Assembly (NCBI GenBank): GCA_016297265.1 | Contig: JAEDHB010000001.1 | Location: 186,001 to 250,000, forward strand | Direction: 5' to 3' | Length of the DNA: 64,000 nt | Source: Butyrivibrio sp. | GTDB taxonomy: Bacteria; Bacillota; Clostridia; Lachnospirales; Lachnospiraceae | Part shown: positions 16,576 to 25,377 of the stretch, piece after piece | Layout: every line of letters starts with the position of its first letter | How positions within the stretch are numbered: the first letter of the stretch is position 1 | The notes under the pieces: generated by a model | Databases searched by the model: none | What the model saw: the letters and a program-made list of their open reading frames with translations, nothing else | What the model was told of the DNA's origin: nothing | Position numbers and translations under genes: made by a program

Positions 16576-17391
16576 TTATCTACCTCCTCTGAAAAGGTCA
16601 ACTACGAGTTTAACCTCTCCGATGCCCAGGCCAAGTTCTTTTGCTATTTCAATATTGGATTTTCCCTGCTTATTAAGTTCAAGAATTTTTTCGTTATTAT
16701 TGCCACCGGAAATTAGCTCTGGATTGCTCTCCGTGTTACGGCCTCCATCCTTCTGAACAGCCATCTTTGCTCTGTTTGCAGCTGTTTTTGCACTTGTGGT
16801 CTTTTTCTTAGTCTTTGGTGCCGGCTTCTGCTCAGAACTATTGTCCTCTGCTGCTGCCACCTGATCGGTAACAGCTGTTTTTTTCGCACGGGGCTTTCTG
16901 GTTGTCTGTGCTGCCTTCTGTTCTTTCTTCATAGCCGCTTCGCTGCTCATAAAGCCAACATCTTCCGCATCATCAATCTGAATTTCCGGAGCAGGCTTTG
17001 TTACATCGGCCTCCTTGGCACGTTCCTTATTTGCAAGATTCAAATCCCTTACTGTATTCTTAACTTCCTTCTGTTTCTCATTGAGCATGTCGTATAAAAA
17101 CATGACCTCATTATGATTTTTGTTAATTTCACCGAGGATGGTTTCGGAATACTCATTCATCTCAGACATTTTCCGGTTCGCCATTTTATCCAATTCGACT
17201 TCAGTTTTGTCGACGATTGAATCCATCTGCTCATCAAATATACTAATAATCTGATTTCGCATATCCTCTTTCTGTTTATTGCTTAATTCAACATTTGCTT
17301 CCGCTTTTTCATCGGATTTTGATGCAAAAACAAAGCTCACAATTGTAATTATCGCTCCGATCACCAGTAATGTCACTTCAATAGCTGTCAC
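16576..17391 (-). CDS. DUF6115-like membrane-anchored coiled-coil protein
   Basis: The 271-residue product has one N-terminal membrane helix (about 5-23) and a long charged coiled coil (about 25-125). A Lys/Ala/Thr-rich disordered region follows (about 130-225). The C-terminal helix-turn-helix-like segment is ILELNKQGKSNIEIAKELGLGIGEVKLVVDLF, whose pattern I recall as DUF6115. The C-terminal segment looks like a sigma-region-4-type helix-turn-helix, yet the protein is tethered to the membrane. Function unknown. It is coupled to the MltG-like gene (stop and start adjacent) and closes the flagellar operon. Confidence 0.75.
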   Translation of the reverse strand: MTAIEVTLLVIGAIITIVSFVFASKSDEKAEANVELSNKQKEDMRNQIISIFDEQMDSIVDKTEVELDKMANRKMSEMNEYSETILGEINKNHNEVMFLYDMLNEKQKEVKNTVRDLNLANKERAKEADVTKPAPEIQIDDAEDVGFMSSEAAMKKEQKAAQTTRKPRAKKTAVTDQVAAAEDNSSEQKPAPKTKKKTTSAKTAANRAKMAVQKDGGRNTESNPELISGGNNNEKILELNKQGKSNIEIAKELGLGIGEVKLVVDLFRGGR

Positions 17392-17466
17392 TGCTTTCTA
17401 TCCTCCGTTTAACAAATTCCCTATGTTCCGGTAAACATCACACCATAATACTTTGGTGTGCCAATA

Positions 17467-17772
17467 TTAAATCTTGATATCAAAAGATGCCTGGCCCTTT
17501 ATTTTGACCTGACCGTCTTCTTCTTGTTTTTTCTTTTTATTCTTGTCGGAAGAATAATACTCATTGCCTCCATTACCTTCTTTGGCATCGTATTTTCTAT
17601 CCATATCCTCATCCTTGGTCTGTCGGACCTGCTCTTGTTTGATATCAGAATCCTTTTGTATATTATGAAGAATTGTCTGCTGTTCAACCATAGGCTTAAC
17701 TTCTTCATTCTGTTTGTACATTGTCATATCCTGACTTCTGGAAATAACACCGCTGAATTCTAATGGTCTCAC
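17467..17772 (-). CDS. Small hydrophilic protein of the flagellar operon, function unknown
   Basis: The 101-residue product is highly charged, with no membrane helix or signal. Its N-terminus MRPLEFSGVISRSQDMTMYKQ looks ordered and the rest (about 35-95) looks disordered, rich in Lys, Asp, Glu and Gln. It lies 13 bases after fapA and is co-directional with it. Small proteins beginning M(R/K)P(L/I) are, from memory, found next to fapA in other clostridial flagellar loci, so it is probably real. I cannot assign a function. Confidence 0.7.
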   Translation of the reverse strand: MRPLEFSGVISRSQDMTMYKQNEEVKPMVEQQTILHNIQKDSDIKQEQVRQTKDEDMDRKYDAKEGNGGNEYYSSDKNKKKKQEEDGQVKIKGQASFDIKI

Positions 17773-17785
17773 AACAACACCTCCT

Positions 17786-19381
17786 CTACATATTAACTCT
17801 GGTTATCTCTCCGGCGGTTTTGATATACTGGCAGAAATCATTCTTTTCGCGAATAAAATATTTCACATCGCCAATCTCAATCTTTACTCCCGGATAAATT
17901 GAACCAAGCACCTTAACTCTTGCAAGCTTATCATCAACATTGTATTTGGTTATCTCGTCGAGCTTGCTTCTTATCTCTTTAAGGTTGCTGTCCAGCTGTA
18001 TAACTGTCATCATTGATTTCTGAAGCATTGCCTGCTTGTCAGGAGCAAGCTTTCCTTCCGCCTCGCTCTTTTTCCTCAACATGGAAACGACCTGATTTAA
18101 CTGCTCTTTGTCTTTTGCAGTTTTCATCATTTCCTTTTTGAGTTCATCTATTTTCGCAATTATTTCCGGATTGGAGCCAACGCTTACAACAGTATTTGTT
18201 CCCATCTCGGAGCCAATGATTTTTGCAGTAATTATCGAACCTGCTCTCACATCTCCACCGATAAGATATCCGTTTTTGCCCTGTACGGTTATGCTTCCGC
18301 GTGCAGCCACCTTGCTGTGAAGAATTGCGTCCGTTTCTATGTTCTGACCTGCCTTAACAGTGGCATTCTCAATAAAGTTGGTTACAATATTACCTCCGGC
18401 AGTCAAAGAGCCTTTATTCATACCCTGAATACCGCGCTGAAGAACAATATTGCCCCCTGCAACAATTTCAGCACCTTCAACAACACCATCTATTCTTATA
18501 TCGCCCGTTGCATGCACTTTAAAACCTGCACGCACAACGCCTCTTACTCTTACATCACCGTCAAAATCAATATCTCCGGTTGCCGTGTTGACATCCGACG
18601 TAATCTCATATTCTCCTGAAAGTATTATCTTATCATCTGATTGAAGGATGATATGTCCCTTCTTTTCCGCAATGAGTCTGAGTCCGTCGCTGCTGACCCG
18701 AAGGTCCCTGCCAAATCGGAAAACTTTGCGTGCAACCTTCTTCGGTCTCAAAGGGGTTCCCTTGATATCCCTGCCTTCCTCGCCCGGATATTCCGGTTTA
18801 ATTGTGGCAACAACATCACCGGGAGCAACTGAATTGATGAGATCAAGCTGATGAAAATCAACAGAACCGTCCTCATTTAATTTCGGTGTCAGGTCAACCT
18901 TCGTATTGAAATGATATATTATTTCCGCATCGTAGCCTTCCTTTGCAGGACTTCCCGTTGCAAAAACCATTTTTTCAAAAAATCTTCTCTCGAAAATCAT
19001 GGTCTGCAGAAGCTGTCCGTCAACTCCTGATTTGATTTTAAGCGAGTTTAAATCACCCTGTATTTCCTGAAGACTAACCTCGCGTCTTCCGGCAAATGCA
19101 GGGTACATGATAACGGATGCACTCATGGAATCTGATGCAACATCATATTCACACCAACCGTCAAATGGTGTAACCGGAGTATCACAAATTTTTACGGCAG
19201 TACCGTTTTCTGCATGCTCAAATGCTCTTTTTAGTTCAACAACACTGCCATATGGAACTTTTTTCTTATCCATATAGTACATCAATTCTTCAAATCCCGG
19301 CATCACTCCGCCATTATCAGCTTTTTTTACTTGTAAATACACTCCGTCATTTCTGTTTTCTAACAGGAAACTGCCATTCAT
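17786..19381 (-). CDS. fapA: FapA family protein (DUF342, polymerising beta-helix)
   Basis: The 531-residue product has the DUF342 architecture: an N-terminal domain (about 1-170), a right-handed beta-helix of short Gly-rich repeats (about 240-400, such as GDVRVRGVVRAGFKVHATGD and GGNIVLQRGIQ), and a C-terminal coiled coil (about 405-490). FapA-type proteins are common in flagellar loci of Firmicutes and elsewhere; in Vibrio vulnificus FapA affects polar flagellum assembly in response to sugar signalling. It lies 11 bases after the sigma factor gene. Its molecular role here is not known. Confidence 0.88.
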   Translation of the reverse strand: MNGSFLLENRNDGVYLQVKKADNGGVMPGFEELMYYMDKKKVPYGSVVELKRAFEHAENGTAVKICDTPVTPFDGWCEYDVASDSMSASVIMYPAFAGRREVSLQEIQGDLNSLKIKSGVDGQLLQTMIFERRFFEKMVFATGSPAKEGYDAEIIYHFNTKVDLTPKLNEDGSVDFHQLDLINSVAPGDVVATIKPEYPGEEGRDIKGTPLRPKKVARKVFRFGRDLRVSSDGLRLIAEKKGHIILQSDDKIILSGEYEITSDVNTATGDIDFDGDVRVRGVVRAGFKVHATGDIRIDGVVEGAEIVAGGNIVLQRGIQGMNKGSLTAGGNIVTNFIENATVKAGQNIETDAILHSKVAARGSITVQGKNGYLIGGDVRAGSIITAKIIGSEMGTNTVVSVGSNPEIIAKIDELKKEMMKTAKDKEQLNQVVSMLRKKSEAEGKLAPDKQAMLQKSMMTVIQLDSNLKEIRSKLDEITKYNVDDKLARVKVLGSIYPGVKIEIGDVKYFIREKNDFCQYIKTAGEITRVNM

Positions 19382-19392
19382 TTATCTATCTC

Positions 19393-20157
19393 CTAATCGG
19401 TCAGAATATTCATATATTCTCCCAAATTGTTTTTCATCTTAATTAGTGCTTTTGTATGGAGCTGTGACACCCTTGATTCCGATACGGATAACACGCAGCT
19501 AATCTCCTTAAGTGTCATGTCCTCATAGTAATACATCAAAACAACCTGTTTTTCTTTTTCCGTAAGCTGCTCCAATGCCTCTGAAATCATTCTGGTCAGT
19601 TCAGCCTTTTCCACTACGGTTTCCGGCTGTTCAAAATGCATATTGGCAGATGTGTCCATACGCATTTCACTGCCCTGCTCTACAAATTCATCCAGAGATA
19701 CCAAATTAGATACCTTTGTCTGCCCCTGCCAGTTGTATAATTCTTCTACTGAAAGCTCAAGTTCTTCTGCCAGTTCTTCATCCGTAGCAGCTCTTCCCTT
19801 TTCAGTCTCATATTTTGCATATGCGGCTTCAAGTTTTTTCTGCTTCTGTCTGACAGACCTTGGAATCCAGTCCATCTTTCTTATCTGGTCCAAAATAGCG
19901 CCCCTGATTCGCAGACTTGCATATGTCTCGAATTTGACATTCTTATCAAAGTCAAATTTGTCAATGGCATCAATCAGTCCAAAAATACCGTAGCTGACCA
20001 GGTCCTCATATTCAACATTGTATCCAAGGTACATACTGAGCCTGCCTGCCACCAGCTTAACCAATTGAGAATATTCAATTATTATCTGCTCTCTTAACTG
20101 TGGAGTTCTGCTTTTGCAATAGGACTCCCACAATTTATTTCTGGCTTTCTCGTCCAT
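19393..20157 (-). CDS. fliA: Flagellar RNA polymerase sigma factor (FliA/SigD/WhiG family)
   Basis: This sigma-70 group 3 factor directs late flagellar and chemotaxis promoters. The 254-residue protein has region 2 (YEDLVSYGIFGLIDAIDKFDF, FETYASLRIRGAILDQIRKMDW), region 3 (IPRSVRQKQKKLEAAYAK) and region 4 with the helix-turn-helix MTLKEISCVLSVSESRVSQLHTKAL. Length and the linker WIPRSVR are typical of SigD. It is far from the operon start, as in Bacillus, where distal position affects motility switching. An anti-sigma FlgM gene is not in the window. Confidence 0.96.
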   Translation of the reverse strand: MDEKARNKLWESYCKSRTPQLREQIIIEYSQLVKLVAGRLSMYLGYNVEYEDLVSYGIFGLIDAIDKFDFDKNVKFETYASLRIRGAILDQIRKMDWIPRSVRQKQKKLEAAYAKYETEKGRAATDEELAEELELSVEELYNWQGQTKVSNLVSLDEFVEQGSEMRMDTSANMHFEQPETVVEKAELTRMISEALEQLTEKEKQVVLMYYYEDMTLKEISCVLSVSESRVSQLHTKALIKMKNNLGEYMNILTD

Positions 20158-20167
20158 CTATGTACCC

Positions 20168-20431
20168 CTATACTTCATCCTTTTCCGATTCTTCCGTTGT
20201 AACATCAGGTTTTTCCTCCTGCACAACCTCTTCCGAATCGGGTTCCGGTGTTTTATTCTTTATCAATATTGCTCTAAAGATCAATCCGAGAATATAGAAC
20301 AACAACAGAAAAGAAAGAATTATTATTACCGATGTCAATGAATAATTCCTTCTTACTATCATTAATACGCTTACAACAAGTCCTGCGAACAATGAAATTA
20401 CTAACGGAAGGAATCTATGTTCTCTCTGCAC
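20168..20431 (-). CDS. Small membrane protein between cheD and fliA, function unknown
   Basis: The 87-residue product has two predicted membrane helices (about 7-25 and 31-56) and an acidic C-terminal tail of about 30 residues (KTPEPDSEEVVQEEKP). It begins MQREHRFLPLVISLFAGL. It fits the operon with gaps of about 10 bases on each side and has a ribosome site (AGGTGA) before the ATG, so it is very likely expressed. I recognise no family. It could help place a chemotaxis or flagellar component in the membrane, but that is a guess. Confidence 0.7.
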   Translation of the reverse strand: MQREHRFLPLVISLFAGLVVSVLMIVRRNYSLTSVIIILSFLLLFYILGLIFRAILIKNKTPEPDSEEVVQEEKPDVTTEESEKDEV

Positions 20432-20441
20432 AAAATCACCT

Positions 20442-20930
20442 CTAAATAGTTTTCAGTTCCTTACCCACTGCCTTAACGATAAGTCTTCCGTCTTCTGCAT
20501 AGAACTCAATTGTCCTACCATAATTCAAACCCACATCCTCAGCAATCAGTTTGATTCCAAAATCCTTCAGTGCCTTCTTTGCAGATTCAATATTATTGCT
20601 GCCGACATTAAGGCTCGGCAAATTAACAGATGATACAGCAAACATTTTTGCACCACCTGCTATCTTTGCAACCATTCTATTTTTCTTTGCTCCTGCTTCT
20701 TCCATAAGCCGGATTAATTCCTTTATTCCGGTATCACCAAACTTGGCAAGATTCTGATTGCTCATAATTCTGGTACTGTCCGGAAGCATGAAATGTACCA
20801 TTCCGGCGATTTTTGCTACAGGATCATACAGGCAGGCTCCTATGCAGGAACCCAGTCCCAAAGTTGTAAGTGAATCCGGGGAAGAGCATATTTTCATATC
20901 TGCCATTCCAACTTTTATCATATTGCTCAT
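20442..20930 (-). CDS. cheD: Chemoreceptor glutamine deamidase CheD
   Basis: CheD deamidates receptor glutamines and, in Bacillus, binds CheC to raise its CheY-P phosphatase activity. The 162-residue protein has catalytic Cys29 in GLGSCIGACLYD and His46 in GMVHFMLP. It lies directly downstream of cheC, which supports a CheC-CheD adaptation module. AAGGA precedes the ATG at 20930. Confidence 0.95.
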   Translation of the reverse strand: MSNMIKVGMADMKICSSPDSLTTLGLGSCIGACLYDPVAKIAGMVHFMLPDSTRIMSNQNLAKFGDTGIKELIRLMEEAGAKKNRMVAKIAGGAKMFAVSSVNLPSLNVGSNNIESAKKALKDFGIKLIAEDVGLNYGRTIEFYAEDGRLIVKAVGKELKTI

Positions 20931-20950
20931 ACAACCATATCCTTCTATTT

Positions 20951-21571
20951 CTATACTTCAATACCTAATGAAGTAAGAATTTTAGCGTATGATTCCACTT
21001 CCGGAACCATAACGATATACCCATCCAAAAGATTATCCTCTCCTAATTGAGTTTCGATGAATAATACCTTATCACCGATTTTGCTGTACTCAATTGCCGG
21101 AACACTCAATATGGCTCCTGCCATATCAATTGTTGCAGCCGGCACTGTAGCTGAAATCGTCATATTGGTAAGTGACGAAAGTGCTGACAAATATGCGCCC
21201 GTGATAATATTACCAATCTCACATAATGCCGACATTTCCATCTCGCCAAATTCCTGAAGGCTCTTTTCTTCCTGACCCATCAGCTGCTTAACGATTGTAT
21301 TAGCGGATTTTTCATTGAGTAGGAACATAATTGTTCCCTCAATATCATCCTGCATACCCAGAAGTATTCCGACTATTATCATCTCTTCAGAACCGATAAT
21401 TCCGGCGATTTCAGAAAGCGGAACAAGCGCAACATTCGGAACTCCCATATCGATTTTCATGTTCATCATCTGGGATAATGCGGTAGTCGCATTACCTGCT
21501 CCGATGTTACCAATTTCTTTGAGTACGTCAAACTGTAAATCATTCATCTGATTTAAATCAAATTCTGACAT
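20951..21571 (-). CDS. cheC: CheY-P phosphatase CheC
   Basis: CheC dephosphorylates CheY-P. The 206-residue product carries the two signature helices with conserved Glu and Asn: EIGNIGAGNATTALSQM (about residue 19) and EIGNIITGAYLSALSSL (about residue 117). No FliN C-terminal domain is present, so this is CheC rather than FliY. It is encoded between cheW and cheD. The operon also carries fliY, a second member of the CheC family. Confidence 0.95.
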   Translation of the reverse strand: MSEFDLNQMNDLQFDVLKEIGNIGAGNATTALSQMMNMKIDMGVPNVALVPLSEIAGIIGSEEMIIVGILLGMQDDIEGTIMFLLNEKSANTIVKQLMGQEEKSLQEFGEMEMSALCEIGNIITGAYLSALSSLTNMTISATVPAATIDMAGAILSVPAIEYSKIGDKVLFIETQLGEDNLLDGYIVMVPEVESYAKILTSLGIEV

Positions 21572-21589
21572 ATTTGCACTTCCTTTGTG

Positions 21590-22060
21590 TTATATCTGTT
21601 CTTTATCCTGAATAACTGTATGAATGTTCAAAAGCGAGATAAGCTCATCGCCATTTTTTCCGACAGCACCGATATAGCTCTGTCCGTCAACAGCATTCTC
21701 ATTGACATTGTTCTTTTCAACCATGTCTTCTTCCAGGGTAACAACCTCTCTTACCGAATCAACAATGAATCCGACTGTTGCCTGTGGCTCCGGCTTCAAA
21801 ATAATAATTCTGGTTGCTCCTGTTGGTTCAGCATCTTCAATGCCGAATTTTCTTCTTAGACTCATAACCGGAACAATCTCACCACGAAGGTTAATTACAC
21901 CAACAAAATATGGCTGAGATTTTGGAACTCTCGTAATAGTCTGCATTCTGACAATATTATCAACATATTTGATATTGATTCCGTACTGCTCACTTCCGAT
22001 TTTTACTACTATGTACTGTTTTGCTGCGGAATCACCGATTACTCTAACTGCGTTCTCCAT
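21590..22060 (-). CDS. cheW: Chemotaxis coupling protein CheW
   Basis: CheW links receptors to CheA. The single CheW domain fills the 156 residues: YIVVKIGSEQYGINIKYVDNIVRM near the start, VPKSQPYFVGVINLRGEIVPVMSLRRKFG in the middle and VDSVREVVTLEEDMVE. It lies 11 bases downstream of cheA. No second domain, such as the CheV receiver, is present. Confidence 0.96.
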   Translation of the reverse strand: MENAVRVIGDSAAKQYIVVKIGSEQYGINIKYVDNIVRMQTITRVPKSQPYFVGVINLRGEIVPVMSLRRKFGIEDAEPTGATRIIILKPEPQATVGFIVDSVREVVTLEEDMVEKNNVNENAVDGQSYIGAVGKNGDELISLLNIHTVIQDKEQI

Positions 22061-22071
22061 GTTATCCCCTC

Positions 22072-24165
22072 CTATACTATTGCATTAGCATCAATGATAA
22101 GTGCAACTTCACCGTCACCTAGGATTGTGGCACCGCTTATCATCTTATTAATGTTAATATATTTTCCAAGTGATTTGATAACTATTTCCATTTGCCCGAT
22201 GAGCGCATCTACAACAAGACCGGCCTGGCGGTCACCCTTCTTGATGATTACAACCGTAAGGCTTTCCACATCCTGTTCAACATCAGGTACATCCAGCAGT
22301 TCTCCCAGTCTGATTAACGGAATAACTGTTCCTCTGAGGGTAATAACTTCTTTTCCCTGAACAAATTTTACATCTGTCAAAGGAATATCTTCAACTGTCT
22401 GAATTGAACCAAGTGAAATCGCATACTGCTCTTTACCGATTTTAACCATAAGTGCTTGAATAATTGCAAGTGTAAGAGGAAGTCTGATTGTAAATGTACT
22501 TCCCTCGCCCTGTACGCTGTGGCACTCAACATCGCCGCCGAGAGCTTCGATTTTTGATTTTACAACATCAAGACCAACGCCTCTTCCTGACACATCAGTA
22601 ATCTTTTCTGCTGTTGAAAAGCTTGGTCTGAAAAGAAGGTCAATTACTTCTTTGTCCGTCATTATTTCAGCCTGATCTGCAGTGATTGTTCCTTTTTCAA
22701 TTGCTTTATTCTTTATTTTCTCAATGTTGATACCGGCACCGTCATCTCTGACTTCAATAACAACATTGTTGCCATCCTGATATGCATCAAGGAAAATAGA
22801 ACCTACTTCCGGTTTGCCTGCTGCGATTCTGTCCTCAGAATTTTCAAGTCCATGGTCAGCTGAGTTACGCAAAAGATGCATCAAAGGATCTCCGATTTCA
22901 TCAATTACTGTACGGTCAAGTTCTGTATCCTCACCAGTCATATAGAGCTCCATCTTTTTGTTGAGCTTTTTAGAAAGGTCTCTGATCATTCTAGGGAATC
23001 TGTTAACAACAGTCTCAATTGGCACCATTCGCACATTCATAACTGATTCATGAAGGTTGGTGGTAACTCTTTCAAGATATTCAATCTGCTCATTAAAGCC
23101 CTGACTGTGCTGTACAAGTTCAGCAGCATTGGATGCAACAAGACCGTTCTTGGCGATAATAAGCTCACTCACGAGATTCATAAGTACATCAAGCTTCTCA
23201 ATATCAACTCTTACCGAACGGTTAACCACCGGTTTGCCTGAATTCTTATTCTGTGTGGCAGCGGCAGGTTTTGTTTCCTGTTTTGAAGTATTATCCTTGG
23301 TTGCAGGAGTTGTAACAGGTTCGGCAACCTCTGTTGATGCCTCCTCCTTGTTCTCTGTCTCCGGTGCTTCAAGTGTAATATTCTCTCCTACAGCATCCTT
23401 GATTTCGGATACATTCTTTACTGCTGCAAGAATCTTCTCAATAGGAGATTCCGATACAATAAACATTTTAAAGTTAAGGTCAAATTTCTCATCTTCAATA
23501 TCCTGTGTTGAAGGTACAGATTTGATAATCTCACCGATTTCTTCCAATGATTTGAATACAAGGAAAGCTCTGGCGGCCTTAAGAATGCAGTTTGGATCAA
23601 CGTCAACGCTTACGCCGTATGCATTCATGCCCTTTTTCTTGGCTTCCTCGATTGCATGTCTCTCAAATTCGGTAAATTCGATATCCGCAAAAATACCCTC
23701 GCCTGAACTCTCCTTTTTCTCAGCAGGTTCCGCCTGAGCAGGCTCAGCTGTGGTCTCCTCAGCCGGCTCCGCCTGTTCTGTATTGCCGTTAAGGAAATCA
23801 TTAAGGGCTTTCACGATTGGTTCATTGTCATCCGTTCCCTCATCCTGTGTATTGACAATATTGTCAAGATATGCCTCCAATGCATCCAGGCACTGGAACA
23901 AAGTATCCACAAGGGAGGATGTTACTTTCATTTTTTCATTTCTGATTTCAGAAAAGGCATTCTCCATATTGTGGGTGAGATTCTGCATTCTCTTATAGCC
24001 CATTGTTCCGGCCATTCCTTTGAGTGAATGTGCAGCTCGGAAAATCTCATTGATTGTATCCTTGTTCTCAGGCTCCTTTTCCAAAATAAGAAGGTTTTCA
24101 TTTAAGCTTTGAAGATGTTCTCTGGTCTCTTCAACAAAAATCTCTAGGTACTGGCTAACGTCCAT
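22072..24165 (-). CDS. cheA: Chemotaxis histidine kinase CheA
   Basis: CheA phosphorylates CheY and CheB under receptor control. The 697-residue protein has P1 with phospho-acceptor His46 (FRAAHSLKGMAGTMG), an acidic linker, a P2-like docking domain (about 165-260), another Glu/Thr-rich linker, the P3 dimer helix, and a P4 kinase domain (HLLRNSADHGLEN, RDDGAGIN, TDVSGRGVGLDVVK). A P5 CheW-like domain ends it. Its start abuts the cheB stop. All kinase boxes are intact. Confidence 0.97.
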   Translation of the reverse strand: MDVSQYLEIFVEETREHLQSLNENLLILEKEPENKDTINEIFRAAHSLKGMAGTMGYKRMQNLTHNMENAFSEIRNEKMKVTSSLVDTLFQCLDALEAYLDNIVNTQDEGTDDNEPIVKALNDFLNGNTEQAEPAEETTAEPAQAEPAEKKESSGEGIFADIEFTEFERHAIEEAKKKGMNAYGVSVDVDPNCILKAARAFLVFKSLEEIGEIIKSVPSTQDIEDEKFDLNFKMFIVSESPIEKILAAVKNVSEIKDAVGENITLEAPETENKEEASTEVAEPVTTPATKDNTSKQETKPAAATQNKNSGKPVVNRSVRVDIEKLDVLMNLVSELIIAKNGLVASNAAELVQHSQGFNEQIEYLERVTTNLHESVMNVRMVPIETVVNRFPRMIRDLSKKLNKKMELYMTGEDTELDRTVIDEIGDPLMHLLRNSADHGLENSEDRIAAGKPEVGSIFLDAYQDGNNVVIEVRDDGAGINIEKIKNKAIEKGTITADQAEIMTDKEVIDLLFRPSFSTAEKITDVSGRGVGLDVVKSKIEALGGDVECHSVQGEGSTFTIRLPLTLAIIQALMVKIGKEQYAISLGSIQTVEDIPLTDVKFVQGKEVITLRGTVIPLIRLGELLDVPDVEQDVESLTVVIIKKGDRQAGLVVDALIGQMEIVIKSLGKYININKMISGATILGDGEVALIIDANAIV

Positions 24166-25320
24166 TTACATTACCCCCACGTTCTTAATAATACTTTCTG
24201 CTATGTTATCAAGCGACCTGACTTCATTGACCAGTCCCGCATCAGCTATTGCCCTTGGCATTCCATATACAACACAGCTGTCAGCGTCCTGACCAATAAC
24301 ATGTAAATTCTTGTGGGCATCGGACAGACTCTTTATCCCTTTTGTTCCGTCAGCGCCCATTCCGGTAAGTACAACACAGGTGATTTCATCATAGCTTGTT
24401 TCTTTTAGTGATTCGTACATGATATTTGCACATGGTCTCAGTCCGTCAATTGCCGGGCTGCTGTCCAATCTGATAACATGATTGGTGCCTTCTTTGCATA
24501 CCTTAATATGAATTCCGCCCGGTGCAATATACACATGCCCCTTCTTGATGACTTCGCCATCCACAGCCTCAGATACTTCAACCTTACTAAGCATATTAAG
24601 TCTCTGTGCTAAAGATGCGGTAAAACCTTTTGGCATATGCTGTACAAGCACAACGCCCGCATCAAGATTTGCCGGGAGCAAAGGTATCACCGATTGAAGG
24701 GATTTAGGTCCTCCGGTGGAACATGCAATGGCAACAAGCTTGTCCTTGCCCCGTTTTAATCCAACGGATGCCGCCGCAGTTGCTTCAGCGCTCAGTGCGG
24801 CTGCTTTAATGTCAGGTTCAACCCTGCTTTGGCGTTGAACTTCCATAACATTCTTAAGGCGTCCCATACCACCTGCTTTGCCGCCGTCATCCGACAGGCG
24901 GTTACGGTTGAGATCCTTGCCCGTTACCATCTCAATCATATTGACGATTTTGGTCTTGAAATCTTCTCCCTTTACCTCGTAGAAGTTCTCAGGCTTGGTA
25001 ACGAAATCCAGCGCGCCGAGTTCCAATGCCTGGATAGTCTCCTTTGCACCCTCTTTTGCAAGGGTACTGACAACCACCACAGCCTCTTTCATATGGTTTT
25101 TCTGCAACATTTCCAATACTTCGATTCCGTTCATCTTAGGCATGTTAATGTCCAAAATAACAAGGTCGTAATATCGTGGATGCGCCACCATCTTATCGAG
25201 TCCTTCGACACCATTTACTGCAATATCCAATACTTCATATTCACTATTTTGTTTTATTATATCAGATATAACCCTTCTCATAAGTGCAGAGTCATCAATA
25301 ATTAGGAATTTTCTTCCCAT
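24166..25320 (-). CDS. cheB: Chemotaxis methylesterase/deamidase CheB
   Basis: CheB removes receptor methyl groups. From ATG 25320 (GAGGT 6 bases upstream) the 384-residue product has a receiver domain with Asp57 (LILDINMPK read as VILDINMP) and a linker. The esterase domain has catalytic Ser201 (CSTGGP), His228 (QHMPKGF) and Asp324 (MGADGTKG). No cheR methyltransferase gene lies in this operon, so it must be elsewhere. Confidence 0.96.
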   Translation of the reverse strand: MGRKFLIIDDSALMRRVISDIIKQNSEYEVLDIAVNGVEGLDKMVAHPRYYDLVILDINMPKMNGIEVLEMLQKNHMKEAVVVVSTLAKEGAKETIQALELGALDFVTKPENFYEVKGEDFKTKIVNMIEMVTGKDLNRNRLSDDGGKAGGMGRLKNVMEVQRQSRVEPDIKAAALSAEATAAASVGLKRGKDKLVAIACSTGGPKSLQSVIPLLPANLDAGVVLVQHMPKGFTASLAQRLNMLSKVEVSEAVDGEVIKKGHVYIAPGGIHIKVCKEGTNHVIRLDSSPAIDGLRPCANIMYESLKETSYDEITCVVLTGMGADGTKGIKSLSDAHKNLHVIGQDADSCVVYGMPRAIADAGLVNEVRSLDNIAESIIKNVGVM

Positions 25321-25377
25321 AAAGTACCTCATTTCCGCAAATTGCCGCTTTTTTTGTAAAACAGCAACTCTCTTTTG

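Noticed and set aside
23129..23737. 202-residue open frame antisense to cheA
   Set aside because: It is Ser/Thr-rich shadow coding opposite a well-supported gene, without a ribosome site or family features.
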